Positions 1-5,341 of a DNA stretch of 9,870 nt are shown piece by piece. The translations under genes and the position numbers were made by a program. A model generated the notes under the pieces. The model was not told the origin of the DNA, did no database searches, and worked only from the letters and a program-made list of their open reading frames with translations. Position 1 is the first letter of the stretch, and each line of letters begins with the position of its first letter. Source of the DNA: Comamonadaceae bacterium (lineage in GTDB: Bacteria > Pseudomonadota > Gammaproteobacteria > Burkholderiales > Burkholderiaceae_C); contig CANFZJ010000084.1 of assembly GCA_947451445.1 (NCBI GenBank), positions 1-9,870 of the forward strand. The letters are read 5' to 3'.

Positions 1-115
1 GGCCGGGTTGTCCAGCCTGATGGAGCCCATCATCATAGTGTTTCTGGGCACCATCATCGGCGGTATCGTGGTGTCGATGTACCTGCCGATCTTCAAGCTG
101 GGCCAAGTCGTCTAA
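1..115 (+). CDS. pilC: PilC-type inner-membrane platform protein, C-terminal fragment
   Basis: Only the last 37 codons are present. The reading frame starts at base 2 and ends at TAA (113-115). The fragment has a hydrophobic membrane segment rich in Ile, Val and Gly, followed by the tail MYLPIFKLGQVV. This closely resembles the conserved C-terminus of PilC/GspF, the polytopic inner-membrane protein of type IV pilus and type II secretion machines that lies under the growing pilus and contacts the assembly ATPase. The pilD start codon follows immediately, sharing one base with this stop, which fits the usual pilB-pilC-pilD order. Most of the gene lies left of the window, so its integrity cannot be judged. 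The assignment to PilC rather than GspF rests on the adjacent prepilin peptidase and the tail sequence. Confidence 0.85.
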   Translation, partial: AGLSSLMEPIIIVFLGTIIGGIVVSMYLPIFKLGQVV

Positions 116-957
116 TGTTGGACATGCAATGGGCGGCCGCCCTGCTGGGCGGTCTTTTTGGGTTGATGCTGGGTAGTTTTTTGAACGTGGTGGTGTACCG
201 CCTGCCCAAAATGATGGAACAGCAGTGGGCCGCCGAATACGCCGACATGCAAGGCAAAGAGTCTGTAGCAGCCGAACCATTCAACCTGCTGGTACCCCGG
301 TCACGCTGCCCGCACTGCAGCCACCAGATTCGCTGGTTTGAAAACTTGCCCGTAGCCAGCTACCTGGCGCTGGGTGGCAAATGCGCAGCCTGCAAAGGCC
401 CCATCAGCCCACGCTATCCTGCGGTGGAGATCGCTACCGGTGGCCTGTTCTTTTTCTGCCTGTGGCATTGGGGGCCTACGGCTACCGGCCTGGCCTGGTG
501 CGGGTTTGCTGCGGCCTTGCTTACTTTGGCGCTAATCGACTGGGACACCACCTTGCTCCCCGACGACATCACCCTGCCCCTGCTATGGGCCGGACTGGTG
601 GCAGCATCCTTGCACTGGACGGGCGTGCCTATGTTCGCCGCACTGTGGGGAGCCGTGGCGGGTTATCTGTCGCTGTGGACCATTTACTGGGCCTTCAAAC
701 TGCTAACGGGCAAAGAGGGCATGGGTTACGGCGACTTCAAGCTGTTTGCAGCGCTGGGGGCCTGGTTTGGCTGGGAAGCGCTGGTCCCGATGATTTTGAT
801 GGCGTCGGTGATTGGCGCAGTCGTAGGCATCGCCATGAAGTTCAGCACGGGCCTACGCGAAGGCGGCTACATCCCGTTTGGCCCCTTTCTGGCGGGTGCG
901 GGCCTGACAGCCATGGTGTTCGGGCCGGATGCTATTCTGCGGTTTATCGGCCTGTAA
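115..957 (+). CDS. pilD: Type IV prepilin peptidase / N-methyltransferase PilD
   Basis: PilD is a membrane aspartyl protease that cleaves the leader of type IV prepilins and pseudopilins and N-methylates the new N-terminus. At 280 residues it has the usual length. An N-terminal membrane helix containing GSFLNVVVYRLP (residues 20-31) leads into a cytoplasmic loop with paired cysteines C65/C68 and C90/C93, the zinc-type motif of the methyltransferase-competent class. The two catalytic aspartates of the family are visible: D142 in LID and D207 in GMGYGD. Several hydrophobic helices follow. The ATG at 115 overlaps the pilC stop (TAATG), which suggests translational coupling. A second ATG at 124 is a possible alternative start, and neither has a strong Shine-Dalgarno sequence. 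The closeness to PilD of Pseudomonas as I remember it (LPKMMEQ, GKEGMGYGDFKL) makes the call secure. Confidence 0.97.
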   Translation: MLDMQWAAALLGGLFGLMLGSFLNVVVYRLPKMMEQQWAAEYADMQGKESVAAEPFNLLVPRSRCPHCSHQIRWFENLPVASYLALGGKCAACKGPISPRYPAVEIATGGLFFFCLWHWGPTATGLAWCGFAAALLTLALIDWDTTLLPDDITLPLLWAGLVAASLHWTGVPMFAALWGAVAGYLSLWTIYWAFKLLTGKEGMGYGDFKLFAALGAWFGWEALVPMILMASVIGAVVGIAMKFSTGLREGGYIPFGPFLAGAGLTAMVFGPDAILRFIGL

Positions 958-961
958 ACAC

Positions 962-1570
962 ATGCAGTACTGCCTTCGGCTCGGCCTGACTGGCGGCATT
1001 GGCAGCGGCAAAAGCACGGTTGCGCAGATGCTGCAAACCCTGGGGGCGCAGGTCGTGGATGCCGATGCGATTGCCCGCCAGGTCACCGCGCCACACGGTG
1101 CAGCAATAGAAAGCATTCGCGCCACATTCGGCCCTGCCTTTGTCACCCCCGACGGTGCAATGGACCGCGACCAAATGCGTGCGCTGGCATTTACCGACCC
1201 GGATGCCAAAAAACGACTGGAAGCCATCGTCCACCCTCTGGTAGGCCAGGACATTGAAGCGCAGTACCAAGCCGCACGGGTCGCTGGTGCACGCTGCGTG
1301 GTGTTCGACATCCCCTTGCTGGTCGAGTCCGGCCATTGGCGCAGCCGACTTGACAAGGTGCTGGTGGTCGATTGCCTGGAGTCCACCCAGATCATCCGGG
1401 TCATGGCGCGTAACCAGCTGAGCGAGCCCGCGGTGCGACAAATCATCCAGGCCCAAGCCAGCCGGGCCCAGCGGCTGGCGGTGGCCGATGCGGTCATCTT
1501 CAATGACAACCTGACACTGGTACAACTGCAACGGGAAGTGCAAAAAGTAGCCAAGAACTTCGGGCTATGA
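962..1570 (+). CDS. coaE: Dephospho-CoA kinase
   Basis: CoaE performs the last step of coenzyme A synthesis, ATP-dependent phosphorylation of the 3'-hydroxyl of dephospho-CoA, in the cytosol. The protein has 202 residues, near the 206 of E. coli. It opens with a P-loop, GGIGSGKST (residues 11-19), followed by the DAD motif at 33-35 in VVDADAIARQV, both family hallmarks. Further matches are the HPLV segment, the hydrophobic strand VVFDIPLLVESG and the late QASRAQRLAVADAVI segment. The ATG at 962 is preferred over one 33 bases upstream because family members begin just before the P-loop and because it leaves a 4-base gap after pilD. No Shine-Dalgarno is evident, so coupling to pilD translation is likely. 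The pil-coaE adjacency is also seen in E. coli. Confidence 0.96.
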   Translation: MQYCLRLGLTGGIGSGKSTVAQMLQTLGAQVVDADAIARQVTAPHGAAIESIRATFGPAFVTPDGAMDRDQMRALAFTDPDAKKRLEAIVHPLVGQDIEAQYQAARVAGARCVVFDIPLLVESGHWRSRLDKVLVVDCLESTQIIRVMARNQLSEPAVRQIIQAQASRAQRLAVADAVIFNDNLTLVQLQREVQKVAKNFGL

Positions 1571-1591
1571 TGCCGCCACTGGAAAATCAGC

Positions 1592-2347
1592 GTGATCCTC
1601 TACGAATACCCTTTTAACGAACGCATCCGCACCTATTTGCGGCTGGAACACCTGTTTCGGCGCTTGGGTGAACTGGTGCCACGGGAACACGCGCTGGACC
1701 ACCACTACGCGCTGACCACCATTTTTGAAATCATGGACGTGGCCGCCCGCGCCGACCTCAAATCCGACGTGATGCGCGACATCGAGAAGCAAAAAGCCGT
1801 GCTCAACGGCTACCGTGGCAACCCCGCCATCTCAGAAAACGTACTGGACGAGGTCATGGGCCAGCTAGACCGCTGCTTTGCCGCGCTGAACGAACAACCA
1901 GGCAAAGCAGGCCACGCCTTGACCGAAAACGACTGGCTCATGGGCTTGCGCAGCCGGGTCGGCATTCCGGGTGGCACCTGTGGTTTTGACCTGCCTGCGT
2001 ACTATGCCTGGCAGCACAAACCCGCCGATGAGCGACGCCATGCCGTTCAGCGATGGGCATCCACCCTGTCGCCTCTGGCCGAATCCATCCACCTGCTGCT
2101 CAAAATGCTGCGCGACACCGGCATGCCCCAGAAAGTGGTGGCGCTGGGCGGCCAATTCCAGCAAAACCTGCCGCAAGGCCGTACCTACCAGTTGCTGCGT
2201 CTGCGCATCCACTCTGCCCTGAACCTGGTACCGGAAATCAGCGGTAACCGCTTGATGGTGTCGGTACGCATGATGCGCCACGCCGCTGACGACCGGTTGC
2301 ACGCCTGCAGCGAAGATGGCTCGTTTGAACTCACCCTCTGCGCTTGA
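1592..2347 (+). CDS. zapD: Cell division protein ZapD (FtsZ-associated, DUF1342)
   Basis: ZapD binds the C-terminal tail of FtsZ and cross-links protofilaments, helping the Z-ring to form at midcell. At 251 residues it is close to the E. coli length (247). The N-terminal ILYEYPFNERIRTYLRLEHL is the conserved helical start of the family, and the C-terminal part (MVSVRMMR and following strands) fits the family's terminal beta domain. The start is GTG at 1592, chosen because homologues begin with this ILYEYPFNE block. GGAA at 1581-1584, seven bases upstream, is a modest ribosome binding site. It lies 21 bases after coaE, in the same reading frame, with no other stop between them. It is one base from yacG downstream. 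The coaE-zapD-yacG neighbourhood matches the enterobacterial order in reverse, supporting the assignment. Confidence 0.95.
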   Translation: MILYEYPFNERIRTYLRLEHLFRRLGELVPREHALDHHYALTTIFEIMDVAARADLKSDVMRDIEKQKAVLNGYRGNPAISENVLDEVMGQLDRCFAALNEQPGKAGHALTENDWLMGLRSRVGIPGGTCGFDLPAYYAWQHKPADERRHAVQRWASTLSPLAESIHLLLKMLRDTGMPQKVVALGGQFQQNLPQGRTYQLLRLRIHSALNLVPEISGNRLMVSVRMMRHAADDRLHACSEDGSFELTLCA

Positions 2348-2348
2348 T

Positions 2349-2561
2349 ATGCCCCAAGACTCCACACTCCCCCTGGCCAAATGGGTGGTCTGCCCCAGCT
2401 GCAAAGGCCAAAGCCTATACGCCAACAGCAACGCGTTTCGTCCGTTCTGTAGCGAACGCTGCAAAAACATCGACTTCGGTGCCTGGGCCAGCGCCAGCTT
2501 CAGCCTGCCTGCCGATGCTCCGCCAGACGACATGGTGTTTGGCGATGCCCGGCTGCAGTAG
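2349..2561 (+). CDS. yacG: YacG, zinc-binding DNA gyrase inhibitor
   Basis: A small 70-residue protein; the E. coli YacG has 65. In E. coli YacG binds GyrB and inhibits gyrase activity. The diagnostic zinc site is complete: C15-P-S-C18, then fifteen residues, then C34-S-E-R-C38, followed by the typical KNIDFGAWA block. The C-terminus is acidic and probably disordered. The ATG at 2349 follows the zapD stop by one base (TGATATG), so translation is probably coupled. An in-frame ATG at 2316, inside zapD, would add 11 residues not typical of the family, so I did not use it. No Shine-Dalgarno is visible. It is the last gene of the + strand run and ends 42 bases from the convergent Nudix gene. Confidence 0.93.
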   Translation: MPQDSTLPLAKWVVCPSCKGQSLYANSNAFRPFCSERCKNIDFGAWASASFSLPADAPPDDMVFGDARLQ

Positions 2562-2624
2562 ATTTATAAGAAATCGGGCTCCAGCGCACGTAGTGTCTGC
2601 GCATTAAGCTACAAAATATGTAGC
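2562..2624. repeat. Two-hairpin intergenic element at the yacG / Nudix gene junction
   Basis: This stretch separates two convergent genes and holds two inverted repeats. The first is GCGCA (2584-2588) with TGCGC (2598-2602). The second is GCTACA (2608-2613) with TGTAGC (2619-2624), with a five-base A/T loop. The block 'GGGCTCCAGCGC ... GCTAC-A/T loop-GTAGC' resembles a dispersed intergenic repeat that I remember from Comamonadaceae genomes; that is recall, not a search. The second hairpin lies inside the 3' end of the Nudix gene. It probably acts as a weak bidirectional 3'-end structure. There is no strong U-run on either strand. Confidence 0.5.
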
Positions 2625-3095
2625 ACCCAAGAAATCCCGCTCTGCCGCCAACCAACCCAGCACCGGCACGGTTCCCGGCAGCACCGGGCCGACATGCAGC
2701 GGCAGGGTCTGCCAGGCGCTACTTTGGCCTTCGCGCATTTCCAGCACGCCGTCCCAGGCGAAAACCTTGCAAAAATGCAACCGTACCAAGGCGTGTGGGT
2801 AGTCCACCAGTTCCACCTTCCAGGGCTGGGCGGTGGCGATGGTGATACCTAGCTCCTCAAACAGCTCACGGCGCAGTGCTTGCTCTACCGTCTCACCGGC
2901 CTCCAGCTTGCCGCCGGGGAACTCCCAGTAGCCCGCATACACCTTGCCCTCAGGCCGCGACGTGACCAAAAAGTCTCCATTCGGCTGCACCAGCACACCC
3001 ACCGCCACATCGACCGTGGCGCGGTCCGGCCCGCCCTCGCGGGGACGCTCCGCATCGGCCACCAGCACGGGTTTAGCTTGCACGTGATCGCTCAT
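2604..3095 (-). CDS. mutT: MutT-family Nudix hydrolase (8-oxo-dGTP diphosphatase type)
   Basis: MutT-type enzymes hydrolyse oxidised nucleoside triphosphates such as 8-oxo-dGTP, preventing A:T to C:G transversions. The protein has 163 residues. After a variable 25-residue N-terminus comes the core VAVGVLVQPNG, then WEFPGGKLE and a perfect Nudix box (G-x5-E-x7-RE-U-x-EE-x-G-U) at residues 62-84, containing the metal-binding REL-FEE. The C-terminal half is a normal single Nudix domain; the thiamine-phosphate-synthase fusion known in some relatives is absent. The ATG at 3095 overlaps the stop of the upstream ATPase gene as ATGA, so I prefer it to a longer reading starting at 3284 inside that gene. 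The last six residues (ATYFVA) are encoded by a hairpin repeat. MutT function is inferred from family and from the yacG/secA context; other Nudix substrates are possible. Confidence 0.88.
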   Translation of the reverse strand: MSDHVQAKPVLVADAERPREGGPDRATVDVAVGVLVQPNGDFLVTSRPEGKVYAGYWEFPGGKLEAGETVEQALRRELFEELGITIATAQPWKVELVDYPHALVRLHFCKVFAWDGVLEMREGQSSAWQTLPLHVGPVLPGTVPVLGWLAAERDFLGATYFVA

Positions 3096-3958
3096 TGGCG
3101 CCCCGCGTAGTCGCGCGCAAACTGGTAGGCCACCCGGCCGCTGCGCGAGCCACGCTCCAACGCCCACACCAACGAAGCCCCACGTGCGCCCGCAATGGCC
3201 GCCGCATCCGCCCCGAACGACTGCAGCCACTGGCCCACAATGGCCAGGTATTCGGCCTGGGTAAACGGGTAGAAGCTGACCCACAGGCCAAAGCGCTCAG
3301 ACAGCGAAATCTTCTCCTCCACCACCTCACCGGGATGCACTTCACCATCTTCGGTGTGGGTGTAGCTCAGGTTTTCCTTCATGTATTCGGGCAGCAAGTG
3401 GCGGCGGTTGCTGGTGGCGTAGACCAGCACGTTGGGCGTGGCGGCGGCCACCGAGCCATCCAGAATCGACTTCAGCGCTTTGTAACCCGCCTCGCCTTCC
3501 TCAAAACTCAGGTCGTCACAAAAGACGATGAACTTCTCGGGCCGGTCGGCCACCACGTCCACGATGTCCGGCAGATCGACCAGGTCGGCCTTGTCCACCT
3601 CGATGAGGCGCAAGCCACGGTCGGCATAGGTGTTCAGGCAGGCTTTGATGAGCGACGACTTGCCGGTGCCCCGGGCACCAGTCAACAGTACGTTGTTGGC
3701 CGGTTTGCCTTCGACAAACTGCAGCGTGTTGCGTTGGATTTTTTCCTTCTGGATGTCGATTTCTTTCAGATCGTCCAAGCCCATGCTGCCGATATGGCGC
3801 ACAGGCTCCAGCACGCCGTGGCCGGAGCCTCGGCGGCGGTAGCGGTAGGCGATGGCGGCACTCCAGTCCGGAGCGGACACGGGTTGCGGCAGCGCGGCTT
3901 CGATGCGCTGCATTAAATGCTCGGCCCGCTCCAGCAAGCGTTCAAATTGCGCGGTCAT
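3092..3958 (-). CDS. AAA+ type ATPase, DUF815 family, function unknown
   Basis: A 288-residue cytosolic ATP-binding protein. The N-terminal 40 residues are helical (ERLLERAEHLMQRIEAAL) and come before a basic YRYRRR patch. The nucleotide-binding core follows: Walker A GARGTGKS (residues 94-101), Walker B-like FIVFCDDLSF with D148/D149, and a sensor-1-like VYATSNRRHLLPEYM with N184. The late arginines in GSRSGRVAYQFARDY may serve as sensor 2. This architecture matches the DUF815 group of AAA+ proteins, for which I know no established role. The start at 3958 (MTAQFERLL) is chosen over an ATG nine codons upstream because a GGGAG sits seven bases before it. The gene lies 82 bases after argJ and overlaps the Nudix gene by ATGA, so the two are probably co-translated. 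The sequence gives no clue to a substrate. Confidence 0.9.
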   Translation of the reverse strand: MTAQFERLLERAEHLMQRIEAALPQPVSAPDWSAAIAYRYRRRGSGHGVLEPVRHIGSMGLDDLKEIDIQKEKIQRNTLQFVEGKPANNVLLTGARGTGKSSLIKACLNTYADRGLRLIEVDKADLVDLPDIVDVVADRPEKFIVFCDDLSFEEGEAGYKALKSILDGSVAAATPNVLVYATSNRRHLLPEYMKENLSYTHTEDGEVHPGEVVEEKISLSERFGLWVSFYPFTQAEYLAIVGQWLQSFGADAAAIAGARGASLVWALERGSRSGRVAYQFARDYAGRQ

Positions 3959-3965
3959 GAGCGGA

Positions 3966-3970
3966 CTCCC
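3966..3970 (-). promoter_or_regulatory. Shine-Dalgarno site of the DUF815 ATPase gene
   Basis: GGGAG on the - strand lies seven bases before the ATG at 3958 and is the clearest ribosome binding site on the - strand of the window. It decides the start of the ATPase gene. A perfectly complementary CTCCC lies at 3990-3986 on the same strand, so the site could be masked in a hairpin. Confidence 0.6.
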
Positions 3971-3977
3971 GCCGGGC

Positions 3978-4041
3978 AGCCCCAAGGGAGGCCAGCCCCC
4001 TCGGGGGGCAGTGAATACACGGAGTGATGCGCGTGGGGGCT
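3978..4041. repeat. GC-rich nested inverted-repeat element between argJ and the ATPase gene
   Basis: Read on the + strand, this block contains AGCCCC (3978-3983), AGCCCCC (3994-4000), GGGGGGC (4003-4009) and GGGGGCT (4035-4041). The copy at 3994-4000 can fold locally with 4003-4009, or with 4035-4041 as a seven-base stem. In the first case the outer copies 3978-3983 and 4036-4041 can pair around it. The last base falls in the argJ stop codon. The pattern 'CCCCCTCGGGGGGCAG ... GTGGGGGC' resembles a repeat I remember as frequent between genes in Rhodoferax, Acidovorax and relatives. It could act as a transcript-stabilising or attenuating structure; no U-run follows, so simple intrinsic termination is unlikely. 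Confidence 0.5.
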
Positions 4042-5270
4042 CATGACCGGTAATCGGCGTTGATGGTCACATATTCGTGGCTGAAATCGCAAGTCCACAC
4101 GGTGTCCACTGCGTCGCCACGGCCCAACTGGATGCGCACGGTGATCTCGCTTTGCTGCATGACACGTTGGCCATCCTCTTCTCGGTAGCTGGGGTTGCGC
4201 CCGCCATCCACCACCACATGCACGTCGTCCAGGAACAGGTCGATGTGGGTCTGGTCCAGGTCGGCAATACCTGCATAGCCCACCGCCGCCAGAATCCGGC
4301 CCAAGTTAGGGTCGCTGGCGAAGAATGCGGTTTTAACCAAGGGCGAATGGGCGATGGCGTAGGCCACCAAACGGCATTCTTCTCCGGTCTTGCCACCTTC
4401 GACGCGCACGGTGATGAACTTGGTGGCACCTTCGCCGTCGCGCACGATGGCCTGGGCTAACTGCTGGGCAACAGATTGCATGGCGGCTTTCAAGGCCCGA
4501 CCGTCGGCACTGTCGAACGAGGTGATCTGCGCGTGCGCCGCTTTGTGCGTGGCAATAACCACGAACGAGTCGTTAGTCGAGGTGTCGCCGTCAATCGTGA
4601 TGCGGTTGAACGAGGCATCGGCCAGGTCTTTGGCCAGTGGCGACAACAGGGCTGGGGCGATGTTGGCGTCGGTCGCCATAAAGCCCAGCATGGTGGCCAT
4701 GTTCGGGCGGATCATGCCCGCGCCTTTGCTAATGCCGGTGATGGTGACCGTGGCCCCGCCGATCTGCACCTGGGCGCTAAAGGCCTTGGCGATGGTGTCG
4801 GTGGTCATGATGGCCTCGGCGGCACGGCCCCAGTGGTCCGCACGGGCATCGGCCAGGGCGGCGGGCAGACCGGCGTTGATACGGTCAGCGGGCAAGGTTT
4901 CCATGATGACGCCCGTGGAAAAAGGCAAGATTTGCTCGGGGGCCAAATCCAGGTGCTGGGCCAGGGCTATACAGGTCGATTTAGCGCGCATCAGCCCGTC
5001 ATCGCCGGTGCCTGCATTGGCATTGCCGGTGTTGACCAATATGGCGCGGATGCCCATGCCAGCAGCCAGGTGGTCACGGCAAATTTGCACCGGGGCGGCA
5101 CAGAAGCGGTTTTGGGTAAATACACCTGCCACGGCAGCACCTTCTTCCAACAACACGACCGTCAGATCTTTGCGGTTGGCTTTGCGGATACCCGCCTCGG
5201 CAATACCCAGCAGCACGCCGGGGACAGGGTGCAAACCAGCGGGATCAGGGGCAGACAGATTGACAGGCAT
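4041..5270 (-). CDS. argJ: ArgJ, glutamate N-acetyltransferase / ornithine acetyltransferase
   Basis: ArgJ recycles the acetyl group in arginine synthesis by moving it from N-acetylornithine to glutamate; bifunctional members can also use acetyl-CoA. The 409-residue precursor has the family length. It cleaves itself before a threonine in the MATML motif: here A192/T193, within KGAGMIRPNMATMLGFMATDA, so T193 becomes the N-terminal nucleophile of the beta chain. The oxyanion-hole motif STGV is at residues 118-121. The block RITIDGDTSTNDS and the C-terminal tail CDFSHEYVTINADYRS are also typical. The start ATG at 5270 has GGAAAG about seven bases upstream. It lies 31 bases past the U-tract of the secA terminator, leaving little room for its own promoter. 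Whether it is mono- or bifunctional cannot be read from sequence alone. Confidence 0.96.
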   Translation of the reverse strand: MPVNLSAPDPAGLHPVPGVLLGIAEAGIRKANRKDLTVVLLEEGAAVAGVFTQNRFCAAPVQICRDHLAAGMGIRAILVNTGNANAGTGDDGLMRAKSTCIALAQHLDLAPEQILPFSTGVIMETLPADRINAGLPAALADARADHWGRAAEAIMTTDTIAKAFSAQVQIGGATVTITGISKGAGMIRPNMATMLGFMATDANIAPALLSPLAKDLADASFNRITIDGDTSTNDSFVVIATHKAAHAQITSFDSADGRALKAAMQSVAQQLAQAIVRDGEGATKFITVRVEGGKTGEECRLVAYAIAHSPLVKTAFFASDPNLGRILAAVGYAGIADLDQTHIDLFLDDVHVVVDGGRNPSYREEDGQRVMQQSEITVRIQLGRGDAVDTVWTCDFSHEYVTINADYRS

Positions 5271-5301
5271 GGCAGGCTTTCCAAAGAGTGTTCAAACAAT
5301 G

Positions 5302-5324
5302 AAAAAAACGGGCCGAAGCCCGTT
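5302..5324 (-). terminator. Rho-independent terminator of secA
   Basis: On the - strand the sequence reads AACGGGC, loop TTCG, GCCCGTT, followed by further T residues (the A run at 5302-5308 on the + strand). This is a seven-base GC-rich stem with a C(UUCG)G tetraloop and a U-tract, a textbook intrinsic terminator. It starts 17 bases after the secA stop codon and stands between secA and argJ. Confidence 0.9.
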
Positions 5325-5341
5325 GTGGAATGGTGCGGTGT

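Noticed and set aside
381..989. A 202-codon + strand frame inside pilD.
   Set aside because: It is out of frame with pilD, which has all its catalytic residues. The translation is rich in Arg, Gly and His, as expected for a shifted frame.
853..1554. Long - strand frames (199 and 233 codons) opposite coaE.
   Set aside because: coaE has its P-loop and DAD motif and fits the operon spacing. The - strand products are low-complexity translations without recognisable motifs.
1865..2533. A 222-codon - strand frame opposite zapD and yacG.
   Set aside because: It spans two well-supported genes and ignores their boundary, with no domain visible.
3095..3916. A 273-codon open frame on the + strand opposite the DUF815 ATPase gene.
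   Set aside because: The opposite strand encodes a protein with intact Walker motifs. The + strand translation shows no domain and is explained by the same codon-bias effect.
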